A stretch of 64,000 nucleotides of DNA from Kribbella capetownensis (lineage in GTDB: Bacteria; Actinomycetota; Actinomycetes; Propionibacteriales; Kribbellaceae): positions 496,001 to 560,000 of the forward strand of contig NZ_SJKD01000004.1 in assembly GCF_004331485.1 (NCBI RefSeq), read 5' to 3'. The notes below the pieces were generated by a model. It was given only the letters and a program-made list of their open reading frames with translations, was not told the DNA's origin and searched no databases. The position numbers and the translations under genes were made by a program. Of the stretch, positions 26,717 to 34,162 are shown piece after piece (within the stretch, counting starts at the first letter, position 1; the number at the start of each line of letters is the position of its first letter).

Positions 26717-28312
26717 ATGACCGATCACACTTCCGGGCAATGGTTCCTCCGTCCGCACGAGCGCGGCAATCCCGGCACGGACATCGACCGGGTGGGGGAC
26801 GTGGACGGGTCCTGGGTCGACGGCAACCTGGTCCGGCCGCTGATCCACGGGGCGACGTACTTCCGGCGCCTGTACGAAGAACTGTGCGCGCTGCGGCCGG
26901 GCGACCGGATCTACTTCACCGACTGGCGTGGCGACGCGGACGAGAAGTTGCTGCCCGACGGTCCGGCGATCGGAACCGTGCTGGCCGATCTGGCCCGATC
27001 GGGAGTCGAGGTCAGAGCGCTGCTGTGGCGATCGCATTCGGATCACCTGCAGTTCAACGCACGGGAGAACCGGCGGCTGGGGACGAAGCTCAACGAGGCC
27101 GGCGCCGAGGTGCTGCTCGACCAGCGGGTTCGGCGCCTGGCCTCGCACCACCAGAAGCTGTTCGTGATCCGGCACCACGGCCGGCCGGATCGGGCGGTCG
27201 CCTTCGTCGGCGGCATCGACCTGTCCCACCAGCGCCGTGACGACGGCGAACACCTCGGGGATCCACAGCAGGCACCGATGGATCGCAGGTACGGCGACCG
27301 TACGCCGTGGCACGATGCGGCGCTGGAGATCCGCGGACCGGTCGTCGGCGATCTGCTCCGCACCTTCATCGAGCGCTGGGACGACGGTCATCCACTCGAC
27401 CGGCGGACGCCGTACCGGATGATCGTGCAACGGCTCGCCCGGATGCCGCGCCATCCGCAGTCGCTGCCGGAGCAGTTCCCCGATCCGCCGCCGGCCGGTC
27501 CGCACACTGTCCAGGTACTGCGGACATACGGCCACAAACGACCGGGCTACCCGTTCGCGCCACTGGGGGAGCGGAGCATCGCCCGCGCGTACGGCAAAGC
27601 GTTCGGCAATGCTCGGCATTTGATCTATCTGGAGGACCAGTACCTGTGGTCCGAGCTGATCGCGCAGGGGATCCACGATGCCCTCGAGCGGTCGCCGGAT
27701 CTCCGCGTGATCATCGTCGTACCGCGGTATCCCGATGCCGACGGTGCCGTGAGTGGGCCGCCCGCCCGCTTCGGCCAGTTGCGTGCTGTGCGGATGCTGC
27801 GGCGGACCGCGCCCGAGCGGGTCGGGATCTACAACCTCGAGAACGCCGAGGGGGCGCCGATCTACGTGCACGCGAAGATCTGCATCGTCGACGACGTGTG
27901 GTTCACCTGCGGCTCGGACAACTTCAACCGCCGCTCCTGGACCTGCGACAGCGAACTCACCTGTGCGGTGCTGGACGAGACTCCCGACGACCGGGAACTG
28001 GTTGCCGAGGGCTCCCGCCGGCTGGCCCGGGATCTTCGGCTGGAGGTGTGGTCGGAGCATCTCGACTGGCCGATCGCCAGTCTGGCGCAACTCGACCCGT
28101 GGACGGGGTTCGAGCTGTGGCAGCGCACCGCCGCGGACCTGGAGGCCTGGTACGCCGGCGGCAAGAAGGGTCGGCGGCCACCCGGAAACATCCGTCCGCA
28201 CGTGACCCAGCCAGTGACCCGTTTCCAGGCGCTCTGGGCCGAACCGCTGTACCGGCTGATCTACGACCCCGACGGACGCCCCCGCCAGATGCGCCGCGAC
28301 AACGAGTTCTGA
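26717..28312 (+). CDS. Phospholipase D-family protein (cardiolipin synthase/PLD-like)
   Basis: 531 residues. The second HKD motif is canonical (HAKICIVDD followed by CGSDNFNRRSW). The first reads HHQKLFVIRHHGRPD at about 144-158, with HxK present but the usual Asp replaced or displaced, and is followed by FVGGIDLSHQRRDD. An HxKx4D pair forms the active site in PLD enzymes, so the altered first motif is notable. No signal peptide. ATG 26717 follows AGGGGG; GTG 26714 is an alternative. It is last in the operon with the membrane phosphodiesterase, which points to phospholipid or teichoic polymer turnover (inference). Confidence 0.88.
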   Translation: MTDHTSGQWFLRPHERGNPGTDIDRVGDVDGSWVDGNLVRPLIHGATYFRRLYEELCALRPGDRIYFTDWRGDADEKLLPDGPAIGTVLADLARSGVEVRALLWRSHSDHLQFNARENRRLGTKLNEAGAEVLLDQRVRRLASHHQKLFVIRHHGRPDRAVAFVGGIDLSHQRRDDGEHLGDPQQAPMDRRYGDRTPWHDAALEIRGPVVGDLLRTFIERWDDGHPLDRRTPYRMIVQRLARMPRHPQSLPEQFPDPPPAGPHTVQVLRTYGHKRPGYPFAPLGERSIARAYGKAFGNARHLIYLEDQYLWSELIAQGIHDALERSPDLRVIIVVPRYPDADGAVSGPPARFGQLRAVRMLRRTAPERVGIYNLENAEGAPIYVHAKICIVDDVWFTCGSDNFNRRSWTCDSELTCAVLDETPDDRELVAEGSRRLARDLRLEVWSEHLDWPIASLAQLDPWTGFELWQRTAADLEAWYAGGKKGRRPPGNIRPHVTQPVTRFQALWAEPLYRLIYDPDGRPRQMRRDNEF

Positions 28313-28333
28313 CCCTGAGTGCCGAGGACGTCA

Positions 28334-28366
28334 CTCATCCTCGTGGTCTCCCCCACCACGGATGAG
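28334..28366. terminator. Imperfect hairpin between PLD gene and next operon (terminator and/or operator)
   Basis: Arms CTCATCC-TC-GTGGT and ACCACGGATGAG pair over 12 bp with a two-base bulge and a CTCCCCC loop. No U tract follows. The right arm overlaps operator site 9, so the inverted repeat may reflect regulation rather than termination. Confidence 0.4.
28349..28365. promoter_or_regulatory. 17-bp inverted-repeat operator, site 9
   Basis: TCCCCCACCACGGATGA, one mismatch in the left half and nearly identical to site 7. It lies only 34 bp upstream of the proposed GTG 28400, closer than the other sites, and overlaps a hairpin. Confidence 0.5.
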
Positions 28367-28399
28367 GCGAGGCCGGGCCGGCGGACGCAGCATGGTCGC

Positions 28400-28966
28400 G
28401 TGGGTACTTCAGAGCAGTCCGAGAGCCCGCCTGACACGCCGCCGGCGAGCCGTGACGCGATCCTCGTGCTCGACGCGGCGGTCGGGGCCTCTGTGCTGGC
28501 AGCGGCTGCCGCGCAGACGGTAGGGCGCCGGCTCGGGGGAGCTCTCAGCCCGGTCAGACGTCGGGTCGGGGGAGTTCTCAACCCGGTCGCCGTCGTGATC
28601 CTGCGACCGCCGATGCTGGCGGAGCGCTACCAAGCCGCTACCTGGTTGGAAGGCCTCGCCGAGCGCGGTGGCCGAGGACGTGCGGAGGCGGAGCGTCAAC
28701 TGTCGGTCATCCTGGACCGAGTGGTTCCCGCGGTGGCGGCAGAGGTGCTGAAGCGACTCGACATGGCCTCGATGGCGGAGGGCGTCATCGCGGAGGTCGA
28801 TCTCGCCGAGATGATCCGGCAGTCCACCGGATCCGTGGCGTCCGACACTGTGCGCGGCGTACGCATGCAGGGCATCTCCGGCGACGAGGCCGTGGGCCGG
28901 GTGGTGGCCCGGCTGAGGCTGCGGCGCGGCCGGACAGAATCTGAGATGACGCCCACGCAACCATGA
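28400..28966 (+). CDS. Conserved actinobacterial protein of unknown function
   Basis: 188 residues from GTG 28400, giving MGTSEQSESPPD; a longer frame upstream would cross the operator. The N-terminal third contains a weakly hydrophobic Ala-rich segment (ILVLDAAVGASVLAAAAAQTVG). The C-terminal half is helical and contains AEVDLAEMIRQSTGSVASDTVRGVRMQGI, a stretch that recurs in actinobacterial proteins encoded next to RDD membrane proteins. Its stop overlaps the RDD start by 4 bp, which supports joint function. No catalytic residues recognised. Confidence 0.7.
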   Translation: MGTSEQSESPPDTPPASRDAILVLDAAVGASVLAAAAAQTVGRRLGGALSPVRRRVGGVLNPVAVVILRPPMLAERYQAATWLEGLAERGGRGRAEAERQLSVILDRVVPAVAAEVLKRLDMASMAEGVIAEVDLAEMIRQSTGSVASDTVRGVRMQGISGDEAVGRVVARLRLRRGRTESEMTPTQP

Positions 28967-29445
28967 GAACGGACGAACCCGTGTCGATCGTCCCGCGGGA
29001 GGCCCAGCCGTACCAGGGACGACGAGCGGGCCTCGTCACTCGATCGATCGCCAGTGTCATCGACGCGGCCGTCGTGGCGGTCGCGGTGCTGGCCGGCTAT
29101 GTGGGCGTCAACGGGATAAGGTTCCTGCTCCATCCACGGGGTTTCCAGTTCAGTGAGGCATCGCCCTTGCCGAGCGTGGCGACCGCACTGCTGGTTCTCG
29201 TCGTCTACCTCAGCATCGCGTGGGCGACCACCGGACGGACCTACGGCTGCCACGTGATGGGACTGCGGGTCGTCGACCGTCGTGGCCGGCGGGTGCGGCC
29301 GCTCGTCGCGCTGCTGCGGGCCGTCTTCGCAGCCCTGTTCCCGCTCGGGCTGCTGTTGTGCGCCGGTGGGCGCCAGCACTCTGTGCAGGACGTCGTTCTG
29401 CGGACGTCGGTCATCTACGACTGGCGACCCGGATTGCCACACTGA
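28963..29445 (+). CDS. RDD-family membrane protein
   Basis: 160 residues. The N-terminal YQGRRAGLVTRSIASVIDAAVVAVAVL carries the Arg and Asp pair that names the RDD family, with two or three further spans (about 66-85 and 115-133) and the usual TYGCHVMGLRVVDRRGRRV loop before the last span. Some RDD proteins act in Na+/H+ exchange or salt tolerance, but most are uncharacterised. ATG overlaps the preceding stop, and the next gene follows after 10 bp. Confidence 0.85.
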   Translation: MRTDEPVSIVPREAQPYQGRRAGLVTRSIASVIDAAVVAVAVLAGYVGVNGIRFLLHPRGFQFSEASPLPSVATALLVLVVYLSIAWATTGRTYGCHVMGLRVVDRRGRRVRPLVALLRAVFAALFPLGLLLCAGGRQHSVQDVVLRTSVIYDWRPGLPH

Positions 29446-29455
29446 GGAGGCGACC

Positions 29456-29893
29456 ATGACGGACACCGATCGAAGCACCGCGAAGCCGCGACAGGTCTGG
29501 GCCGGCCCGATCACGTTCGCCGGCGTGATGATGATCGTTCTCGGCCTCTCCCACGGCTTCCAGGGGTTCGTCGCCCTGTTCAACGAGGAGTACTACGCGG
29601 TCGAGAAGAATGGTCTCGCCATCCATATGGGCTACACCGGCTGGGTCTGGACACACCTGATCGTCGGCACGGTCGTCTTCGTGGCCGGATTCTGCGTCCT
29701 CGTAGGTCAGGTGTGGGCCAGGGTCGTCGGCGTGATCATCGCCGTCGTGAGCATTCTGGTGAACGCGGCCTTCCTCGCCGCGGCTCCGGGCTGGAGCACG
29801 ATCATGATCGCTGTGGACATCCTGGTGATCTGGGCGTTGACCTTCCACGGTCGTGACGTGCGGCCCAGGCATGGCGCCGGTGCCCGTCCGTAG
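29456..29893 (+). CDS. DUF7144-family four-helix membrane protein (copy 4)
   Basis: 145 residues from ATG 29456 with GAGGAGG six bases upstream. It shows the family layout with GPITFAGVMMIVLGLSHGFQGFVALFNEEYY, YTGWVWTHLIVGTVVFVAG, QVWARVVGVIIAVVSILVNAAFL and STIMIAVDILVIWALTFHGRDV. The C-terminal HGRD matches copy 2. It is third in the 28400-29893 operon and converges with the LAL regulator gene, the two stops lying 16 bp apart. Confidence 0.85.
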   Translation: MTDTDRSTAKPRQVWAGPITFAGVMMIVLGLSHGFQGFVALFNEEYYAVEKNGLAIHMGYTGWVWTHLIVGTVVFVAGFCVLVGQVWARVVGVIIAVVSILVNAAFLAAAPGWSTIMIAVDILVIWALTFHGRDVRPRHGAGARP

Positions 29894-29909
29894 CGCACGA
29901 GGGCACGTC

Positions 29910-32507
29910 CTAGGCCTCTGGGCGTGAGGGCAGCAGTCCGAGCTCCCAGGCTCGCCGTACGGCTTCGTTGCGGCGTGATGCGCTCAGCTTGCGAAGGATG
30001 CTCCGGACGTGGCTCCGTACCGTGTTGACGGAGACGTACATCGTGCTGGCGATCTCTTCGGTGGACAGCAACTCGGCGAGGTACTCGAGCACCTCATGCT
30101 CCTTGCTGGTCAACGACGTGGTGAGGACCAACTCGGGCCGTGCCACTGCCCAGCGATCGGCGGTCCGGTCGCGACCGTGAGGACTCGGCGCGCGGAGCCA
30201 TGGGTGATGTCTCATCAGATCACCGGACGGCTGCAGTAGCTTTCGCACCGCGGGCGGTGCCTCCGCGAACGGACGGCGCAGCTGCTCGGGGGCGGCCAGT
30301 CTGAGGGCACGTTCCAGGCAGATCCCACCACGACCGGTGTCGCCGGTCCTGATCGACTCCGCAGCTTGGATCAGCCAGCCGTCCACCTGAGTTTCGAGTG
30401 CGATGACGCGGTCCGTGCCCGGGTGCGACTGAGCGGGCGGGCGCTCACCGGCTTCGGCGGCTGCTCGCTGCAGCACCAGACGCGATCCGAGCTGGTCGCG
30501 CCCCGCGGACTGCTCGATCGCCGTGACGGCCTCTTGTGGCTGGTGTTGTGCCACCAGCATCTTCGCCTCGTCGATGGTCAGAGCCTGGCCGAGCCAGCCA
30601 CCCTGCGCGCCGTAGCTGTTGCGCGCCGCCCGAAGTTCCGCAGCGGCCAGATCGATGTCGCCGCTTGCGCGCAGCAGCCTGGCCCGGACCAGAGCGAGTG
30701 CGGCGGCGAGAACTCGCGCGTCATGGGTGGGTGCGGTGTCTGCGGCCCGCTGCACCATCTCTTCGGCGCTGGGCAGATCGCACCGGTCGGTGTGCACCCA
30801 GGCCCCGGCCACGATCGCGGACTGCGACAGCTGCGCCCCCGACTCGGCCAGCGCGGTGGCGTGCGCGACGACCTCGCCGGCTCGCCGCAGATGCCCCCAG
30901 GCCGCTTCCACCAGGGCGGCCATGCCGAGGAAGTCGACGAGGGCCTCGTGGGCACCGGTGTCTTCCGCGAGCGCGATCCCCTCGGTGAACGCTGCGAGTG
31001 CCGCCGGGAAGTCTCCGCGCTGGAGCAGCACGCGGCCCTTGCAGCCGGCAATCAACAGCCTCGGCTCCGGATGCGCGGCGGCCGACGCCGGCGACGTCGC
31101 TCTCAGGTCGGCCTCCGCTGTGAGGACCTCGACCAGTGCGCACTCCGGATCCTCGCTGAGGCTTGCGCAGACCGCTCGGAGCACGGACATGGCCGACTGC
31201 CGTCGCGGGGACGTCTGCTGGTCCAGCCGGACCCTGGCCTTGCCGAGTTCCGACGTACAGCGGTCGACATCGAACCCGGCCAGGGCGCGGGCGGCTCTGA
31301 TGATCGCGGCGTCGGCGCCGTCCAGATCGTCGGGCAGGTCGGCGAACAACGTCGTCAGCTGCCGCCGGCTGCGCCCGACGAGAAGACCGGCGACGTCGAG
31401 GTCCTCCACCAGGTACCGCGCTGCGGGCCGCCACTCACCGGCCGTGACGGCATGGTGGATCGCCTCCAGCGGCTGACGGTTCTGGCCGAACCAGGCGGCG
31501 GCAGCGCGGTGGAGCGCAGGGACGCCGGCAGGCCGCTCGTACAGCAGTTGGGCGCGAAGGAACTCGCGGAACAGCGGCTGGTAGGTGTAGCTGTCCGCTG
31601 TCCCCGCAACGGGCCGGATGAACGAGTTGCCGTGCGACAGGAACTGCAACGACCGCAGGTCACAAGCCTGACCGGTCAGCGCCTCGGCCAGCGCCGGCCG
31701 GACCTCGTCGACGATGCAGGTCCGAAGCAGGAACTCGCGCAGCTCGCATGGCTGGGCGTCGAGGACCTCGGTCATCAGGTACGCCGCCAGGTTGCCGGAG
31801 TCGCCGCGGAACTCCCGGATGACCCGCCCCGTGTCCGCCTTCCCAGCCAGGTTCATGGCCGCGAACATCAGGCCGGCGGGCCAGCCGTCGGTCCGCGCCT
31901 GGAGTTCGGCGACCTCCGGGGCGGTCAACTCGAGCTGGTGCGTGCGCATCAGCGCGGTGGCCTCTTCCGTCGTGAAGGCCAGGTCAGCGGCCCGGATCTC
32001 GGCAACGGTGCCCGCCAGCCGGTAGAGGTGCAGGGGGAGTGGCGGGTCGGATCGCGTCACCAGCACGACCCGCACGCGTCCCGCGTTGCCGCGGATGAGG
32101 CGATGGAGGCTGCGTCCGAACTTGGGCGTCACCGTGAGGTCGCCGCAGTCCACGACGAGCACCAGTATGTCGTGATCGCGGCCCTGCAGACCGTCGCGCA
32201 CGGACTCCACGATGGCCGGGGCATCTTCACTGCCGGCGTCCAAGGTGATTCGCTTGACGACGGCCGGGCCGTGGTACAGCGCTGCCCACGACTCCAGCAG
32301 GATGGTCTTGCCGAAGCCCGCGGGCGCACTGATCAAGGTGAGCGGCAGCTGAACCCCCAGGCTCACGCGTTCGACCAACCGTGACCGCGGCACGGTCCCC
32401 GGTGGGATCGCCGAGGTCCTGAGTCTGGATCTCGGGCGACTGTCGAATGGTGCATCCGGTGAGGTGCTGCGTCGATTGTCCGCCCCTGCGTTCCGGTCGC
32501 TCGGCAT
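29910..32507 (-). CDS. MalT-like LuxR-family (LAL) transcriptional regulator
   Basis: 865 residues from ATG 32507, AGGAGG five bases upstream. The P-loop APAGFGKT is at 61-68 and LVLVVDCGDLT near 117-128. A long helical repeat region fills the middle and a LuxR helix-turn-helix sits at about 798-850 (LTSKEHEVLEYLAELLSTEEIASTMYVSVNTVRSHVRSIL). Such regulators are ATP-driven activators that need an inducer. It is paralogous to the partial gene at 1-1857. It sits inside the island whose operons share the 17-bp operator and is therefore a good candidate for its activator (inference). A more AT-rich stretch at 32578-32605 may hold its promoter. Confidence 0.92.
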   Translation of the reverse strand: MPSDRNAGADNRRSTSPDAPFDSRPRSRLRTSAIPPGTVPRSRLVERVSLGVQLPLTLISAPAGFGKTILLESWAALYHGPAVVKRITLDAGSEDAPAIVESVRDGLQGRDHDILVLVVDCGDLTVTPKFGRSLHRLIRGNAGRVRVVLVTRSDPPLPLHLYRLAGTVAEIRAADLAFTTEEATALMRTHQLELTAPEVAELQARTDGWPAGLMFAAMNLAGKADTGRVIREFRGDSGNLAAYLMTEVLDAQPCELREFLLRTCIVDEVRPALAEALTGQACDLRSLQFLSHGNSFIRPVAGTADSYTYQPLFREFLRAQLLYERPAGVPALHRAAAAWFGQNRQPLEAIHHAVTAGEWRPAARYLVEDLDVAGLLVGRSRRQLTTLFADLPDDLDGADAAIIRAARALAGFDVDRCTSELGKARVRLDQQTSPRRQSAMSVLRAVCASLSEDPECALVEVLTAEADLRATSPASAAAHPEPRLLIAGCKGRVLLQRGDFPAALAAFTEGIALAEDTGAHEALVDFLGMAALVEAAWGHLRRAGEVVAHATALAESGAQLSQSAIVAGAWVHTDRCDLPSAEEMVQRAADTAPTHDARVLAAALALVRARLLRASGDIDLAAAELRAARNSYGAQGGWLGQALTIDEAKMLVAQHQPQEAVTAIEQSAGRDQLGSRLVLQRAAAEAGERPPAQSHPGTDRVIALETQVDGWLIQAAESIRTGDTGRGGICLERALRLAAPEQLRRPFAEAPPAVRKLLQPSGDLMRHHPWLRAPSPHGRDRTADRWAVARPELVLTTSLTSKEHEVLEYLAELLSTEEIASTMYVSVNTVRSHVRSILRKLSASRRNEAVRRAWELGLLPSRPEA

Positions 32508-32695
32508 GGCCCCTCCTGGCGAGTGCGGATCACTGAACAGCTGAGGAGGGGTGCACCGCGAAGCGCACACTCTGACCAAACCACGGAAAGCCCTTTAAAA
32601 CCAGCGTTTCTCGTCCGATTGCCGGACAATCCGGGACGTAGCTGTCTCATCTTGAGCGCGCCGTGGACGATGGTGCTCGGCCGGGCCGAGCCAGT

Positions 32696-32712
32696 TCACC
32701 CCACAGGGATGA
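32696..32712. promoter_or_regulatory. 17-bp inverted-repeat operator, site 10 (perfect)
   Basis: TCACCCCACAGGGATGA, a perfect match. It is 58 bp upstream of the ATG at 32771 and 188 bp from the divergent LAL regulator start. Confidence 0.8.
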
Positions 32713-32770
32713 AGCCGCGGTACCCGACCTTTGCGAGCGTAAACGCACACGTTGGGAACGGAGTGGGGCG

Positions 32771-33043
32771 ATGGTCGACGCGACGTACGAGATCCGCGTA
32801 GCGGGTGCCGTACCCGAACAGGACCTTCGCGACATGGGCGCGGAGACACTGGCCGTCGACCAGGCCAGCACCGTCGTCTACAGCATCCCCGACCAGTCGG
32901 CGCTCTACGGTCTGCTGGCCAGACTCCGGGCCCTCGGCATCGAGGTGGTCGAGGTCCGCCGGATCCTTGACCCGGCGTCGGCATCGAAGGAGTGGACCGA
33001 GATCGATCCGGGAAGGGCAGACGGAGACGATGACAGCACATGA
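32771..33043 (+). CDS. Small alpha/beta protein of unknown function
   Basis: 90 residues from ATG 32771 with GGAG eight bases upstream. Pattern beta-alpha-beta-beta-alpha-beta (YEIRVAGAVPEQDLRDM, STVVYSIPDQSALYGLLARLRALGIEVVEVRRI) suggests a ferredoxin-like or ACT-like fold. Family not recognised with certainty. Its last codons overlap the next gene by 14 bp, so both are made together; the next product has a related length and ending (MLETAGLTILSIRQI), so the two may be distant paralogues or partners. Confidence 0.65.
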   Translation: MVDATYEIRVAGAVPEQDLRDMGAETLAVDQASTVVYSIPDQSALYGLLARLRALGIEVVEVRRILDPASASKEWTEIDPGRADGDDDST

Positions 33044-33272
33044 GGGCCACGGCCCGTCGTACCAGGTCGCCGTTCAAGGGGAGTTGAAGCCGGCCGTTCT
33101 CGTCTTCTGCGCGGGCCCGCAGGCTCATCACCAGACGTCCGGGGTCTTTCGGTTGCGGGTCCACGACGAGCAGGGAATCGCCGACCTGGTCGCGATGCTC
33201 GAGACCGCGGGACTGACGATCCTGAGCATCCGGCAGATCAGGCCGCCGGCCGCTGCGCGCGTGTCCGCCTGA
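33030..33272 (+). CDS. Small protein of unknown function, partner of preceding gene
   Basis: 80 residues from ATG 33030. It contains YQVAVQGELKPAVLVFCA and a second half FRLRVHDEQGIADLVAMLETAGLTILSIRQIRP that mirrors the C-terminal beta-alpha-beta element of the preceding protein (ARLRALGIEVVEVRRI). Overlap of 14 bp with that gene implies translational coupling. Operator site 11 begins 3 bp after its stop. Function unknown. Confidence 0.6.
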   Translation: MTAHEGHGPSYQVAVQGELKPAVLVFCAGPQAHHQTSGVFRLRVHDEQGIADLVAMLETAGLTILSIRQIRPPAAARVSA

Positions 33273-33274
33273 GT

Positions 33275-33291
33275 TCATCCCGCGCGGGTGA
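33275..33291. promoter_or_regulatory. 17-bp inverted-repeat operator, site 11 (perfect)
   Basis: TCATCCCGCGCGGGTGA, a perfect match. It is 82 bp upstream of the DUF6325-SHOCT-MFS operon. Confidence 0.8.
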
Positions 33292-33373
33292 TGACGTCGC
33301 CGGCAGCCGCGCGGCAGGGTGGCGATCAACAGGACGCAGGGTCGTCGAGATCCGTGTGGAGGGATGCAGAGTC

Positions 33374-33820
33374 ATGCCAGATACAGAGGTCCATGGACCC
33401 ATCGATTACGTGCTCCTCGAGTTCACGGGCAACAAGCTGACCGGTCGAGCGGCCGAGGAACTGGTGAACCTCGTCGAGCGCGGCATCGTCCATGTGTACG
33501 ACGTGCTGCTGGTCGGCAAGGACGCCAACGGCTCCACCTACATGGTCGATCTGGCCGAGCAGTCGGGTCAGGCCGGCGGCTTCGCCGACCTCGCCGGTGC
33601 CCGGTCGGGAATCCTGGCCGAGGACGACCTCCTCGAGGTGGCCGGTGCGATGCAGCCCGGCACCTTGGCGGCGGCGATCGTCTACGAGAACACCTGGGCG
33701 ATTCCGTTCGTCGCGGCGGCCATGGAATCCGGCGGCCAGCTGATCGCCGGCGGGCGGATTCCGGCCGAGGACGTGATGGAAGCACTCGACGCCCTGGAAG
33801 CCCTGGAAACGACGAGTTAG
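33374..33820 (+). CDS. DUF6325-family protein
   Basis: 148 residues. Soluble alpha/beta protein beginning GPIDYVLLEFTGNKLTGRAAEELVNLVERGIVHVYDVLLVGKD, the characteristic start of DUF6325. A central Ala-rich segment (PGTLAAAIVYENTWAIPFVAAAMESGG) follows the pattern of other small stress proteins that carry a Gly/Ala hairpin. ATG 33374 is used (GGAGGG about 12 bases upstream); GTG 33356 would add six residues. It is the first of three genes with 9-bp gaps and is followed by a SHOCT protein, an arrangement common in actinobacteria. Confidence 0.8.
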   Translation: MPDTEVHGPIDYVLLEFTGNKLTGRAAEELVNLVERGIVHVYDVLLVGKDANGSTYMVDLAEQSGQAGGFADLAGARSGILAEDDLLEVAGAMQPGTLAAAIVYENTWAIPFVAAAMESGGQLIAGGRIPAEDVMEALDALEALETTS

Positions 33821-33829
33821 GAGCCCGAC

Positions 33830-34153
33830 ATGCCACTGTTGCGAGGATTAGCGAGGACCGCGGCTGTCGCAGGTACCGCGTCGGTTGTCGCGGGCCGGGT
33901 CCGGCACCACCAGGACCAAAAGTTCGCCCGGCAGGACGCCGAGGCGGCACAGGAACAGGCCCCCGCACCGACGTACGCCGCACCCCCACCTGCGCCAGCG
34001 CCCGTGTACGCCGCACCGGCGCCCGCTGCACCGGCGACAGATCTCACGGCCGACCGCTTGGATCAGCTCAAGACCTTGGGCGAACTGAAGCAGTCAGGTG
34101 TTCTCACCGAGGCGGAGTTCCAGGCGCAGAAAGCCAAGATCCTCGCCGGCTGA
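33830..34153 (+). CDS. SHOCT-domain protein
   Basis: 107 residues. A short N-terminal hydrophobic or amphipathic segment (ARTAAVAGTASVVAG) is followed by a Pro/Ala-rich linker with YAAP repeats (about 45-70) and a C-terminal SHOCT domain, LDQLKTLGELKQSGVLTEAEFQAQKAKIL, at about 76-104. SHOCT is a short oligomerisation or C-terminal targeting module on many bacterial envelope and stress proteins. Its position between DUF6325 and an MFS transporter suggests an accessory role (inference). Confidence 0.88.
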   Translation: MPLLRGLARTAAVAGTASVVAGRVRHHQDQKFARQDAEAAQEQAPAPTYAAPPPAPAPVYAAPAPAAPATDLTADRLDQLKTLGELKQSGVLTEAEFQAQKAKILAG

Positions 34154-34162
34154 GCCGTTGTC

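Noticed and set aside
24599-28201. A 1200-codon open frame on the minus strand
   Set aside because: It is antisense to the phosphodiesterase and PLD genes, whose motifs and Shine-Dalgarno sites are clear. The composition (Arg, Gln, His, Pro-rich) is typical of GC-rich antisense frames.
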